37,328 nt of DNA from Zeimonas sp039807785 (GCA_039807785.1 JBDHRX010000016.1:1-37328), one strand, 5' to 3'; shown: positions 1 to 9,734, numbered from the stretch's first letter. The notes: a model not told the origin generated them from the letters alone. Numbers and translations are program-made.

Positions 1-88
1 GGCCGCCAGGGCCGCCAGGGCCGGGGCCGGCGCCGCCGGCGCGATGGCCGGGCTGCGGGTCGACGGAGGGCGGGCGGGTATCGGCCAT
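1..88 (-). CDS. Start of an unidentified gene, truncated by the window edge
   Basis: A reading frame starts with ATG (complement of 86-88) and runs off the left end of the window after 29 codons. An AGGAG Shine-Dalgarno motif (complement of 96-100) lies 7 nt before the ATG, which is the main reason to believe the start. The visible residues are MADTRPPSVDPQPG followed by a Gly/Pro/Ala-rich stretch; there is no recognisable domain, signal peptide or membrane segment. The gene begins 22 nt after the stop of the IclR-type regulator in the same direction, so the two probably share a transcript. The function cannot be named from what is visible. Confidence 0.5.
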   Translation of the reverse strand, partial: MADTRPPSVDPQPGHRAGGAGPGPGGPGG

Positions 89-109
89 GGGGTGGCTCCT
101 CGGTACGCT

Positions 110-952
110 TCAGGCGCCCAGGCGGTGCGAGATGCCGGCCGCGAGCTCGCGGATCGCGGCCACGACTTCGGCGCGGCGCCGGGCGCTGGTGGAGGCCTTG
201 ATCAGGCTCACGGCCACGGCCGCGACCGCTTCGTCGCGGCCGGCGGCGAATACCGGCACGCCGAAGCACTGCATGCCCTCGGCGGTTTCCTCGTCATCCA
301 CGGCGTAGCCCTGCGCGCGCACCCGCTCGAGCTGGCGCAGCAGCGCATCGACCGTGCCGATGCCGTGACGCGTGAGCCGCGGCAGCGGCGGTCCGTCGAG
401 CAGCTCGCGCACGCGCGCGGGCGGGCGCGTCGCGAGCAGCGCCTTGCCGGACGAGGTGCAGCTGGCCGGGAACCGGCCGCCCACCCGGAAGTTCACCGCC
501 AGCGCGCGCGTGCCGGGGCGGCAGGCGAGATAGAGGACCTGCGTGCCGTCGAGGACGGCGAGCATGATCGTTTCCTCGTGCAGCGCGGGCAGCGCCGCGG
601 CCACCGCATCGAAGGCGTCGACCACGCCCGACTGCCGGCCGAAGGCTTCGGCCCACTGCAGCGGCCGGGCGCCCAGGGCGTACTCGCCGCGCTCGCTGCG
701 AGTGGCCAGCCCGAGCGTCAGCATTGTGTGCAGCAGGCCGTGCAGGCTGCTCTTGGGCATCGCCAGCGCCTTGGACAGCTCGGCCAGCGGTTGCGGCCTG
801 CGCAGGCCGGCGAGATGATCGAGGAGCCGCACCGCGCGCTCGACCGCCGGCACCGGCGGCGGCGCGGCAGCGATGGCGGCGGCGTCGCCAGCGCGGGCGT
901 CGCCGGCACGGGCGTCGCCGGATTTCGTTCCTGGCGAAGGGCGGGTTGACAT
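110..952 (-). CDS. IclR-family transcriptional regulator
   Basis: This 280-residue protein has the two-part IclR layout: an N-terminal winged helix-turn-helix (about residues 35-95, including VERAVRLLDHLAGL and AMPKSSLHGLLHTML) and a C-terminal effector-binding domain (about 110-270) with the family's SGKALLA and FGVPVFA segments. The first ~30 residues are a low-complexity Gly/Asp/Ala tail. I chose the ATG at 952; an in-frame upstream ATG at 1066 would place the two inverted repeats at 976-1013 inside the gene and invade the divergent dehydrogenase gene. IclR proteins usually control a neighbouring catabolic operon and themselves, and divergence from the methylmalonate-semialdehyde dehydrogenase gene fits that. 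The effector is unknown. Confidence 0.88.
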   Translation of the reverse strand: MSTRPSPGTKSGDARAGDARAGDAAAIAAAPPPVPAVERAVRLLDHLAGLRRPQPLAELSKALAMPKSSLHGLLHTMLTLGLATRSERGEYALGARPLQWAEAFGRQSGVVDAFDAVAAALPALHEETIMLAVLDGTQVLYLACRPGTRALAVNFRVGGRFPASCTSSGKALLATRPPARVRELLDGPPLPRLTRHGIGTVDALLRQLERVRAQGYAVDDEETAEGMQCFGVPVFAAGRDEAVAAVAVSLIKASTSARRRAEVVAAIRELAAGISHRLGA

Positions 953-975
953 CGCGGCGTCGCGGGCTACACTCG

Positions 976-1013
976 TGTTCCTGATGTTGAACATTCGTTC
1001 GGCGGGCTGAACA
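976..1013. promoter_or_regulatory. Two tandem inverted repeats, probable IclR operators
   Basis: The iclR/mmsA intergenic region carries TGTTC-N8-GAACA at 976-993 (perfect 5-bp arms) and CGTTC-N8-GAACA at 996-1013 (perfect inner 4 bp, mismatched outer base). Both have the same 8-nt spacer, and their centres are 20 bp apart, about two helical turns, so two dimers would bind one DNA face. The pair lies 24 bp from the iclR start codon and 34 bp from the dehydrogenase start. This is a natural place for the divergently encoded IclR regulator to act on both genes. That it is this protein's operator is inference. Confidence 0.6.
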
Positions 1014-1047
1014 GTCTGATTCTCCGCCGGATATGCGGGAGGCGCAA

Positions 1048-2604
<1,557 letters not shown>

Positions 2605-2620
2605 GCCCGGCGAGGATCCG

Positions 2621-2962
2621 ATGAAACTGACGACGGCGCAGGCGTGGATCGCGTTGTGGGTGGCGGGGCTGTTCGAGATCGTCTGGGCGCTGGGATTGAA
2701 GTACAGCGACGGGTTCTCCCGGCTCTGGCCGTCGGTGGTGGTGGTGATCGGCGCGGCGATCAGCTTCTGGCTGCTCGCGCTGGCGATGCGCGAGCTGCCG
2801 GCCGGCACCGCCTACGCGGTCTGGACCGGCATCGGCGCGGCCGGCACCGCCCTGCTGGGCATCGTGCTGCTCGGCGAGTCGGCGAGCCTGGTCCGGATCG
2901 GCTGCATCGCGCTGATCGTGCTGGGCGTGCTGGGGCTGAAGCTCGCCGGCGACGCGGCCTGA
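2621..2962 (+). CDS. gdx: SMR-family small exporter, Gdx/SugE type
   Basis: A 113-residue four-helix membrane protein of the small multidrug resistance family. The conserved membrane glutamate is Glu19 in GLFEIVWALGLKYSDG, and the GTAYAVWTGIGA stretch in helix 3 plus LGESAS before helix 4 match the SugE/Gdx branch. Characterised members of that branch export guanidinium ions against protons, with some quaternary ammonium transport. Proteins of this family act as dual-topology dimers in the inner membrane. The gene sits 16 nt after mmsA and probably shares its transcript. I see no guanidine riboswitch in front of it, and its place in a dehydrogenase cluster is odd. Symbol from family resemblance only. 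Confidence 0.9.
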   Translation: MKLTTAQAWIALWVAGLFEIVWALGLKYSDGFSRLWPSVVVVIGAAISFWLLALAMRELPAGTAYAVWTGIGAAGTALLGIVLLGESASLVRIGCIALIVLGVLGLKLAGDAA

Positions 2963-2963
2963 G

Positions 2964-2981
2964 CCGGGCCGCCCGGCCCGG
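2964..2981 (+). terminator. GC-rich hairpin after gdx
   Basis: CCGGGCCG (2964-2971) and CGGCCCGG (2974-2981) form a near-continuous stem starting 2 nt after the gdx stop codon. No T-run follows, so it is not a standard intrinsic terminator. It could reduce read-through or protect the upstream mRNA end. The next gene has its own ribosome binding site 34 nt further on. Confidence 0.3.
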
Positions 2982-3026
2982 GGCGCCGTTCCGGGAGATT
3001 CGTATCAGGGGTACCAGGAGAACGTG

Positions 3027-4493
3027 ATGACGTTGCAACTGAAGGACACGCGATTGATCCGGCGCAAGGGCTACATCGACGGCAAGTGGGTCGAGGCCGA
3101 CGGCGGCGGCCGCTTCGCGGTGACGAACCCGGCCACCGGCGAGACGCTGGCCGAGGTGACCGACATGGGCGCGGCCGAGACCCGGCGCGCGATCGAGGCC
3201 GCGGAGCGGGCGCTGCCGGCATGGCGGGCGAAGACGGCGAAGGAGCGCGGCGCGATCCTGCGCAAGTGGTACGACCTGATCCTGCTGCACACCGAGGACC
3301 TGGCGCTGCTGATGACCTTGGAGCAGGGCAAGCCGCTGGCCGAGTCGCGTGGCGAGGTCGCCTACGGCGCGTCGTTCGTCGAGTGGTTCGCCGAGGAGGG
3401 CCGGCGCGTCTACGGCGACGTGATCCCCACCATCGCCGCCGACCGGCGCCTGCTGGCGATCAAGCAGGGGATCGGCGTGTGCGCGGCGATCACGCCGTGG
3501 AACTTCCCGATCGCGATGATCACCCGCAAGGTCGCGCCGGCGTTCGCCGCGGGATGCACGGTGGTCGCCAAGCCGGCCGAGGCGACGCCGCTGTCGGCGC
3601 TCGCGCTGGCCGCGCTGGCCGAGGACGCGGGCTTTCCGCCCGGCGTGTTCAACGTGATCGTCGGCGCCGGCGACAAGTCGCCCGAGATCGGGCTCGAGCT
3701 GTGCACCCATCCGGCGGTGCGCAAGGTGTCGTTCACCGGGTCGACCGAGGTCGGCCGCATCCTGCTGCGCCAGTGCGCCGACACGGTCAAGAAGCTGTCG
3801 CTCGAGCTGGGCGGCAACGCGCCGTTCATCGTCTTCGACGACGCCGACCTCGATGCCGCGGTCGAGGGCGCGATCGCGTCCAAGTACCGCAACGCGGGCC
3901 AGACCTGCGTCTGCGCGAACCGGCTGTACGTGCAGGACGGCGTCTACGACGCGTTCGCGGGCAAGCTCGCGGCGCGCGTGGCCCAGTTCAAGGTCGGCGC
4001 CGGCACCGACGAGGGCGTGACGGTGGGGCCGCTGATCGAGCCGGCCGCGCTCGAGAAGGTCGAGGCCCACGTGGCCGACGCGCTGGCCAAGGGTGCCCGG
4101 CTGGCGCTGGGCGGCAAGCGCCACGCGCGCGGTGGCCTGTTCTTCGAGCCGACGATCCTCACCGGCGTCACGGCGCAGATGCGCGTCGCCCGCGAGGAGA
4201 CCTTCGGCCCGGTGGCGCCGCTGTTCCGCTTCCGCACCGAGGAGGAGGCGATCGCGATGGCCAACGACACCGAGTTCGGCCTGGCCGCCTATTTCTACTC
4301 GCGCGACCTGGGCCGCATCTTCCGCGCCGCGGAGGGGATCGAATCGGGCATGATCGGGGTGAACACCGGCCTGATCTCCACCACCGAGGCGCCGTTCGGC
4401 GGCGTCAAGCAGTCGGGGCTGGGCCGCGAGGGCTCGAAGTACGGTATCGACGAGTACCTGGAAGTGAAGTACGTGTGCCTCGCCGGGCTCTGA
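3027..4493 (+). CDS. gabD: NAD(P)-dependent succinate-semialdehyde dehydrogenase-like enzyme
   Basis: An aldehyde dehydrogenase of 488 residues with the family's full catalytic set: ITPWNFP, the general-base Glu260 in ELGGNAPF, FTGSTEVG, and the nucleophile Cys294 in NAGQTCVC. The wording of these motifs and the EAPFGGVKQSGLGREG C-terminal block fit the GabD branch, which turns succinate semialdehyde into succinate. Related enzymes oxidise glutarate semialdehyde or other omega-oxo acids. I chose ATG 3027 over the adjacent GTG 3024 because AGGAG (3016-3020) is 6 nt before the ATG. It is followed by an alcohol dehydrogenase gene 38 nt downstream, consistent with stepwise alcohol-to-acid oxidation. 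Confidence 0.9.
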   Translation: MTLQLKDTRLIRRKGYIDGKWVEADGGGRFAVTNPATGETLAEVTDMGAAETRRAIEAAERALPAWRAKTAKERGAILRKWYDLILLHTEDLALLMTLEQGKPLAESRGEVAYGASFVEWFAEEGRRVYGDVIPTIAADRRLLAIKQGIGVCAAITPWNFPIAMITRKVAPAFAAGCTVVAKPAEATPLSALALAALAEDAGFPPGVFNVIVGAGDKSPEIGLELCTHPAVRKVSFTGSTEVGRILLRQCADTVKKLSLELGGNAPFIVFDDADLDAAVEGAIASKYRNAGQTCVCANRLYVQDGVYDAFAGKLAARVAQFKVGAGTDEGVTVGPLIEPAALEKVEAHVADALAKGARLALGGKRHARGGLFFEPTILTGVTAQMRVAREETFGPVAPLFRFRTEEEAIAMANDTEFGLAAYFYSRDLGRIFRAAEGIESGMIGVNTGLISTTEAPFGGVKQSGLGREGSKYGIDEYLEVKYVCLAGL

Positions 4494-4531
4494 CCCGCCG
4501 GGGTCGCGCGAGTCCGCGAGGAGGGCGTTCG

Positions 4532-5692
4532 ATGGGTCGCACGATGCGTGCCGCGGTGCTGCGCCGGACCGGCCTGCCGGCGCCCTACGCGCAGAGCCGG
4601 CCGCTGTCGGTCGAGCAGGTGGCGCTCGATCCGCCCGGGCGCGACGAGATCCTGGTGCGGGTGCGGGCGGCCGGCCTGTGCCACTCCGATCTCTCGGCGA
4701 TCAACGGCGACCGTCCCTGGCCGATGCCGATCGTGATCGGCCACGAGGCGGCGGGCGAGGTCGTGGCGCTGGGCGAGGGGGTCGACGATCTCGCGCCCGG
4801 CGACCACGTGGTGCTGATCTTCCGGCCGAACTGCGGCAGTTGCCCGAGCTGCGCGGTCGGCCGGCCGGCGCTGTGCGAGCCCGGCGGCGCCTCGAACGCG
4901 TCCGGCTCGCTGCTGGGCGGCTACAAGCGGCTGCGCGCGCTGGCCGGACCGGGTATCGACGGCGCCGGCGGCGGCCCGCTGCACCATCACCTGGGCTGCG
5001 CGGCCTTTGCCGAATACGCCACCGTCTCGCGCCGTTCGGCCGTGCGGATCGACCCGACCCTCCCCTGGGACGAGGCGGCGCTGTTCGGCTGCGCCGTGCT
5101 CACCGGCGCCGGGGCGGTCGTGAACACCGCGCGCGCCGAGGCCGGGTCGCGGATCGCCGTGGTCGGCCTCGGCGGGGTCGGCTTCTCGTCGCTGCTGGCC
5201 GCCCGGGCGATCGGGGCGCGCGAGATCGTGGCCGTGGACATGCTCGAGTCGAAGCTCGCCCTGGCGCGCGAGCTCGGGGCCACGCAGTGCTTCAGCGCCG
5301 CCGACCCGGACGTGGTCGCGCGGGTGAAGGCGGCGACCGGCGGCGGCGTCGACTACGCGTTCGAGATGGCGGGCAGCGTGAACGCGCTCGAGCTCGCGTA
5401 CCGCATCACCGCGCGCGGCGGCACCACCGTGACCGCCGGCCTGCCGAATCCGGCCGCGCAGTGGCCGCTGCAGGCGGTGTCGCTGATCGCCGAGGAGCGC
5501 ACGATCAAGGGCAGCTACGTGGGGTCGTGCGTGCCGTCGCGCGACATTCCGCGCTTCATCGCGATGTACCGCAGCGGCGCCCTGCCGGTGGACCGGCTGC
5601 TGTCGGAGCGGATCCGGCTCGACGAGATCAACCCCGCGCTGGACCGGCTCGCCCGCGGCGAATCGATCCGGCAGGTCATCATGATGGATTGA
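4532..5692 (+). CDS. Zinc-dependent alcohol dehydrogenase (MDR family)
   Basis: A medium-chain dehydrogenase/reductase of 386 residues. Predicted catalytic zinc ligands are Cys50 (GLCHSD) and His71-Glu72 (GHEAAGE). The structural zinc lobe has four cysteines, Cys101, 104, 107 and 115 (CGSCPSC then C). The Rossmann fold shows GLGGVGFSS, followed by AVDMLESK, whose aspartate suggests NAD+ rather than NADP+. Such enzymes reversibly oxidise primary or aromatic alcohols to aldehydes. The start at ATG 4532 is supported by GAGGAGGG at about 4518-4525; the frame stays open far upstream but only as a shadow of gabD. It lies between an aldehyde dehydrogenase and a GMC oxidoreductase gene, so an alcohol-degrading role is likely. 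Confidence 0.9.
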   Translation: MGRTMRAAVLRRTGLPAPYAQSRPLSVEQVALDPPGRDEILVRVRAAGLCHSDLSAINGDRPWPMPIVIGHEAAGEVVALGEGVDDLAPGDHVVLIFRPNCGSCPSCAVGRPALCEPGGASNASGSLLGGYKRLRALAGPGIDGAGGGPLHHHLGCAAFAEYATVSRRSAVRIDPTLPWDEAALFGCAVLTGAGAVVNTARAEAGSRIAVVGLGGVGFSSLLAARAIGAREIVAVDMLESKLALARELGATQCFSAADPDVVARVKAATGGGVDYAFEMAGSVNALELAYRITARGGTTVTAGLPNPAAQWPLQAVSLIAEERTIKGSYVGSCVPSRDIPRFIAMYRSGALPVDRLLSERIRLDEINPALDRLARGESIRQVIMMD

Positions 5693-5772
5693 CGGCGGCC
5701 GCCGGCGGCGAGGCCGGCAGCCGGGGCCCGGCCGCGATGCCGGGAGGCAGCACCAGGCAGCGAGGGCAGGGC

Positions 5773-7416
5773 GTGAACGAGGAGCGCTTCGACTACATCG
5801 TCGTCGGCGCGGGCACCGCGGGGTGCCTGCTCGCCAACCGGCTGTCGGCCGACCCGTCGTGCCGGGTGCTGCTGCTCGAGGCCGGCGGCGAGGACCGCTA
5901 CCTGTGGATCCACATCCCGGTCGGCTACCTGTACTGCATCGGGAATCCGCGCACCGACTGGCTGTTCCGGACGGCCGAGGAGCCCGGGCTCGGCGGCCGG
6001 TCGATCGGCTATCCGCGCGGCAAGGTGTTCGGCGGCTCGTCGTCGATCAACGGGATGATCTACATGCGCGGCCAGCGCGGCGACTACGATCGCTGGGCCG
6101 CGGACGGGAATCCGGGTTGGGGCTGGGACGACGTCCTGCCGGATTTCCTGCGACACGAGGACCATCACGCGCTGGACGCGGGCGGCAGCGATCCGCTGCA
6201 CGGGCGCGGCGGCGAGTGGCGCGTGGAGCGCGCGCGGGTCACCTGGGAGATCCTCGATGCGTTCCGGGAAGCCGCCGCCCAGGCGGGCATCCCCCAGACC
6301 ACCGACTTCAACCGGGGCGACAACTTCGGCTGCGGCTACTTCGAGGTGAACCAGCGGCGCGGCGTCCGGTGGAACGCTTCGAAGGCCTTCCTGCGGCCCG
6401 CGCTGGGGCGCCCGAACCTGAAAGTGGTTGCTCACGCTCAGGTGATCGGCCTGCTGCGGCGCGATGATGGATCCGGCCGGGTCGAGGGGGTCGAATATCG
6501 GATCGATGGGCCTCAGGGCGAGAGTAAGCGCACACGATGTGATGGTGAAGTGGTGCTCGCCGCCGGGGCCATCGGGTCTCCGCAGATCCTCCAGTGCGCC
6601 GGGATCGGGCCGGGCGCGGCGCTGCAGGCTGCCGGCGTGCGGCCCGTCACCGAGCTGCCCGGAGTCGGCGCCAACCTCCAGGACCACCTGCAACTGCGGA
6701 CGATCTACCGGGTCAAGGATGTCCGGACCCTGAACCAGCAGGCCGGGAGCCTGCTGGGACGGGCCGGCATCGGGCTGCAGTACCTGCTGTTCCGCAGCGG
6801 GCCGATGTCGATGTCGCCCAGCCAGCTGGGCGCCTTCGCGCGCTCCAGCGAGGCGGAGCCGAGTCCCGATCTCGAGTACCACGTCCAGCCGCTGTCGCTG
6901 GACCGCTTCGGCGAGCCGCTGCATCGCTTCCCGGCCTTCACGGCCTCGGTCTGCCACCTGCGGCCGTCCTCGCGCGGCGAGGTCCGCATCGAGTCGCCGG
7001 ATCCGTTCGCGGCGCCGCGCATCGCGCCCAACTACCTGTCCACCGAGCATGACCGGCAGGTGGCCGCGCGGGCCCTGGCCCTGACGCGGCGAATCGTGGC
7101 CGCGCCGGCGCTGCGCCGCTTCGCGCCCGAGGAGATCAAGCCGGGGCCGGACTGCCGCACCGAGGCCGAGCTGGCGCGCGCCGCCGGCGAGATCGGCACC
7201 ACCATCTTCCATCCGGTCGGGACCTGCCGGATGGGTCCGGCCGGAGACCCGATGGCGGTGGTCGACGCCCGCCTGCGCTGCCATCGGGTGCCGGGGCTGC
7301 GCGTCGTCGATGCGTCGATCATGCCCACGATCACCTCCGGCAACACGAACTCGCCGACGCTGATGATCGCCGAGAAGGCGGCCGGGATGATCCTGGCCGA
7401 TCGCAGACAGGGTTGA
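5773..7416 (+). CDS. GMC-family FAD-dependent alcohol/choline dehydrogenase
   Basis: A glucose-methanol-choline oxidoreductase of 547 residues. The FAD-binding motif is at the start (VVGAGTAGCLLANRLS), followed by LLLEAGG and the GMC signature around GKVFGGSSSINGMIYMRG. The C-terminal block carries the predicted catalytic pair His480 (HPVGTCRMG) and Asn526 (GNTNSPT). Bacterial relatives such as AlkJ and choline dehydrogenase oxidise alcohols to aldehydes and feed electrons to the respiratory chain. No signal peptide is visible. I chose GTG 5773, with GAGGG 6 nt before it; an in-frame ATG at 5737 is possible. It probably offers a second, flavin-based route for the alcohol handled by the preceding Zn dehydrogenase. 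Confidence 0.9.
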   Translation: MNEERFDYIVVGAGTAGCLLANRLSADPSCRVLLLEAGGEDRYLWIHIPVGYLYCIGNPRTDWLFRTAEEPGLGGRSIGYPRGKVFGGSSSINGMIYMRGQRGDYDRWAADGNPGWGWDDVLPDFLRHEDHHALDAGGSDPLHGRGGEWRVERARVTWEILDAFREAAAQAGIPQTTDFNRGDNFGCGYFEVNQRRGVRWNASKAFLRPALGRPNLKVVAHAQVIGLLRRDDGSGRVEGVEYRIDGPQGESKRTRCDGEVVLAAGAIGSPQILQCAGIGPGAALQAAGVRPVTELPGVGANLQDHLQLRTIYRVKDVRTLNQQAGSLLGRAGIGLQYLLFRSGPMSMSPSQLGAFARSSEAEPSPDLEYHVQPLSLDRFGEPLHRFPAFTASVCHLRPSSRGEVRIESPDPFAAPRIAPNYLSTEHDRQVAARALALTRRIVAAPALRRFAPEEIKPGPDCRTEAELARAAGEIGTTIFHPVGTCRMGPAGDPMAVVDARLRCHRVPGLRVVDASIMPTITSGNTNSPTLMIAEKAAGMILADRRQG

Positions 7417-7424
7417 GCCGCGCC

Positions 7425-8537
7425 ATGGAACAGGTTCAGACAGTCGTCGTCGGCGCCGGAGTGGTCGGCCTGGCGGTTGCGCGCGAGCTGGCGCTCTCGG
7501 GTCGCGAGGTGGTGGTGCTGGAGTCGGAGCGCGCCTTCGGGACCGTGACCAGCGCGCGCAACAGCGAGGTGCTGCATGCGGGCCTCTACTATGGCCCCGA
7601 CTCGCTCAAGGCCCGGCTGTGCGTCGAGGGGCGGCGGCAGCTGGTGGCGTTCTGCCGCTCGCACGGAGTCGCGCACCGGCTGTGCGGGAAACTGATCGTG
7701 GCGGCCAGCGACGCCGAGCGGGCGGGGCTGGAGCAGATCGAGCGGCGCGCCCGGGCGGCGGGGGTCGACACGTTGCAGGCGCTCGACGGCGCCGGCGCGC
7801 GCGCCCTCGAACCGGCGCTGCAGTGCCGGCACGCGCTGCTTTCCCCCGACACCGGCATCGTCGACAGCCATGGGCTGATGCTCGCCTTGCTCGGCGAGGC
7901 CGAGGACCATGGCGCCATGCTGGCGCTGGTCAGCGGGTTCTCCCGCGGCCAGGTCGGCGCCGGGGGCTTCGAGCTCGAGGTGGCCGGCGAGGCCGGGTCG
8001 ATGCAATTGCGTTGCACCGAGCTGGTGAACGCCGCCGGCCTGGGCGCCCAGGCGGTGGCCGGACGGATCGAGGGGCTCGCACCCGACCGGGTGCCGCCGC
8101 TGCATCTCGCCAAGGGCAACTACTTCTCGCTGACCGGCCGCTGCCCGTTCTCGCGGCTGATCTATCCGATCCCGAACGAGGCCGGCCTGGGGGTGCACCT
8201 GACCCTCGACCTGGGCGGCCAGGGGCGCTTCGGCCCCGATGTCGAGTGGGTCGACGAGATCGACTACGAGGTCGACCCCCGGCGGGGAGACCGCTTCTAC
8301 GCCGAGATCCGGACCTATTGGCCGGCGTTGCCCGAGGGGGCGCTCCAGGCGGCCTATGCGGGAGTGCGCCCGAAACTGGTCGGCCGCGATTCGCCGGCGG
8401 TCGACTTCCGGATCGATGGCCCGGCGTTCCATGGGGTGCCGGGGCTTGTGAACCTGTTCGGGATCGAGTCCCCCGGCCTGACCAGCTGCCTGGCGATCGC
8501 CGAGCGGGTCCGCAAGATGCTGGCCGACGCCGCCTGA
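7425..8537 (+). CDS. L-2-hydroxyglutarate oxidase-like FAD oxidoreductase (DAO family)
   Basis: A 370-residue flavoprotein. The dinucleotide-binding motif VVGAGVVGLAVAREL is at residues ~7-21 and the FAD ribose-binding VVVLE follows. The stretch ARNSEVLHAGLYYGPDSL matches the LhgO/L2HGDH signature around the active-site histidine, and the C-terminal LFGIESPGLTS closes the FAD site. LhgO oxidises L-2-hydroxyglutarate to 2-oxoglutarate, passing electrons to quinone. Whether this protein uses that substrate or another 2-hydroxy acid is not certain. The ATG is 8 nt after the GMC gene's stop, so the two are probably co-transcribed. No strong Shine-Dalgarno precedes it, suggesting translational coupling. 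Confidence 0.85.
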   Translation: MEQVQTVVVGAGVVGLAVARELALSGREVVVLESERAFGTVTSARNSEVLHAGLYYGPDSLKARLCVEGRRQLVAFCRSHGVAHRLCGKLIVAASDAERAGLEQIERRARAAGVDTLQALDGAGARALEPALQCRHALLSPDTGIVDSHGLMLALLGEAEDHGAMLALVSGFSRGQVGAGGFELEVAGEAGSMQLRCTELVNAAGLGAQAVAGRIEGLAPDRVPPLHLAKGNYFSLTGRCPFSRLIYPIPNEAGLGVHLTLDLGGQGRFGPDVEWVDEIDYEVDPRRGDRFYAEIRTYWPALPEGALQAAYAGVRPKLVGRDSPAVDFRIDGPAFHGVPGLVNLFGIESPGLTSCLAIAERVRKMLADAA

Positions 8538-8546
8538 GCGTCGGGA

Positions 8547-8562
8547 TGTTTCACGTGGAACA
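8547..8562. promoter_or_regulatory. parS: parS site 1
   Basis: TGTTTCACGTGGAACA matches the chromosomal parS consensus TGTTNCACGTGAAACA except for one base in the right arm. It lies in the gap between two converging genes, about 4.1 kb from parA. The ParB encoded at 13499-14374 would load here and spread along the DNA as a CTP-dependent clamp. Confidence 0.85.
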
Positions 8563-8736
8563 TCGGACGCGTCGGGTGTCCGGCGCGCACTGCCGTACCT
8601 CGATGCCCGCGCCGGAAGCCTTGCGGGGCGCCGGCCCCCGGGTCGTGGTCCGGCGAGAGCCCGGGTCGCTCCGGTCGCCCGCCCGGATCACTCAGATCGC
8701 CCAGGGCCTCCAGCCCTTCCAGGCCGGCGCGTCGGG

Positions 8737-8937
8737 TCAGCTCGATTTCCGGCTGACCGGGCAGGTGTTGAGGCCGAGCAGCGAGTAGAGCGGGCAGGTC
8801 CCGAACAGGCCCGTCGCCAGGGGGACGACGCCGATCCAGCCCCAGGCGCCGATGGTCTGGTTCAGGGTGAGCCCGATCAGGACCAGGCCGGCGATGATCC
8901 GCACGATGCGGTCCAGGCCTCCGACGTTCGACTTCAT
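8737..8937 (-). CDS. Small DUF2892 (YgaP-like) membrane protein
   Basis: A 66-residue protein starting MKSNVGGLDRIVRIIAG, with two hydrophobic helices (about 12-28 and 33-52) separated by a short loop containing GAWGWIG, and ending in GTCPLYSLLGLNTCP. This is the pattern of the DUF2892 family, inner-membrane proteins of unknown role often found with rhodanese or sulfur-handling genes. The two C-terminal cysteines are typical of the family. I chose ATG 8937 because GGAG lies 6 nt before it; upstream in-frame codons read through non-conserved sequence. It lies downstream of, and in the same direction as, the Crp/Fnr regulator, with a CRP-like site 78 bp before its start codon. Confidence 0.82.
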   Translation of the reverse strand: MKSNVGGLDRIVRIIAGLVLIGLTLNQTIGAWGWIGVVPLATGLFGTCPLYSLLGLNTCPVSRKSS

Positions 8938-9014
8938 TCCATTCTCCGGTTCGATGGGCGCGCACGCCCGGTGGGGTTCATCGACCATTGAAGCGCGTCG
9001 ATGCCGCCGATGTC

Positions 9015-9030
9015 TGTGACCGCGGTTACA
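9015..9030. promoter_or_regulatory. CRP-like operator before the DUF2892 gene
   Basis: TGTGA-N6-TTACA (9015-9030) differs from the CRP consensus TGTGA-N6-TCACA at one base. It sits at the centre of a longer palindrome (9012-9033, one mismatched pair) that overlaps the stop codon of the Crp/Fnr gene and lies 78 bp upstream of the DUF2892 start. The neighbouring Crp/Fnr protein is the obvious candidate to bind it. A hairpin terminator for the regulator gene is the alternative reading, but there is no T-run. Confidence 0.55.
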
Positions 9031-9685
9031 GACCGTCGGCCAGCCGTCGCAGGCCGGCCGGATCGGCGACCTCGATTCGTTCCCGACCGAGCCGGACCAG
9101 GCCCTGGCCTTCGAAACGGCCCAGCAACCGGGACACGATCTCGCGCGCGGTACCCAGCTCGTCCGCCAGGCGTTGATGGGTCGTGGCGAGCGTGGGACCG
9201 CGCCCGAGCAGGGCGCGAGCCAGCCGCTGGTCCAGTCGCTGGAAGGCGACTGCCTCGACCAGGCCCGCCAGTTCGGCCACCCGGTCGGCCATCAGACCGA
9301 ACAGGAAGAGTCGCCACGACGGGGCATCGGTCCAGGCGAGGAGGGTGTCGCGATCGACCAGCGCCAGACGAGCGGGAGTCAAGGTGTGCCCATGGGCGCT
9401 CATCGGCGTCTCGCCGACCAGGCAGCCGGTCGAAACGACGCAGATCTCCCCCGGTCCGATCCGGTAGAGCTCCAGTTCCCGGCCGTCCCGCGACCCGCGG
9501 GCGACGCGAACCTGGCCGGCGAGGATGAAGGGGAAGCCCCGGCAGGCCTGGCCTTCCGAGAACAGCTCGGCGCCCGCATCGACCTCGATCACCGCCAGGC
9601 GCGCGGCGCTGTCGGCCAGCCGGGGGAGCCCGACGCCCGCGAGCGCCGGATAGGCCTCGAGCAGTTCGCGCGCAGTCTCGTCCAT
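9026..9685 (-). CDS. Crp/Fnr-family transcriptional regulator
   Basis: A 219-residue protein with an N-terminal cyclic-nucleotide-binding-like beta-roll (about 20-125, including AELFSEGQACRGFPFILAG), a dimerisation helix (about 128-150), and a C-terminal helix-turn-helix (about 165-200, THQRLADELGTAREIVSRLL). It lacks the N-terminal cysteine cluster of oxygen-sensing Fnr, so it does not look like an Fe-S sensor. Its beta-roll does carry single cysteines (CRGF, ICVVSTGC). The signal sensed is unknown. Its stop overlaps a CRP-like palindrome, and the small DUF2892 membrane-protein gene follows 88 nt later, probably its target. Confidence 0.88.
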   Translation of the reverse strand: MDETARELLEAYPALAGVGLPRLADSAARLAVIEVDAGAELFSEGQACRGFPFILAGQVRVARGSRDGRELELYRIGPGEICVVSTGCLVGETPMSAHGHTLTPARLALVDRDTLLAWTDAPSWRLFLFGLMADRVAELAGLVEAVAFQRLDQRLARALLGRGPTLATTHQRLADELGTAREIVSRLLGRFEGQGLVRLGRERIEVADPAGLRRLADGL

Positions 9686-9734
9686 CCGTGCATCCTAGGA
9701 CAAAGCGCTCCGGCTGTCCCTGCCACCGGCCGAA

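Noticed and set aside
2760..4124. A 454-residue minus-strand frame opposite gdx and gabD
   Set aside because: It is antisense to two clear enzyme genes. The composition is low-complexity Arg/Ala, with no recognisable motif.
8563..8736. A possible small gene in the gap after the first parS
   Set aside because: I see no frame with a ribosome binding site and plausible protein. The gap between converging genes holds only the parS and a short inverted repeat near 8735-8758 without a T-run.
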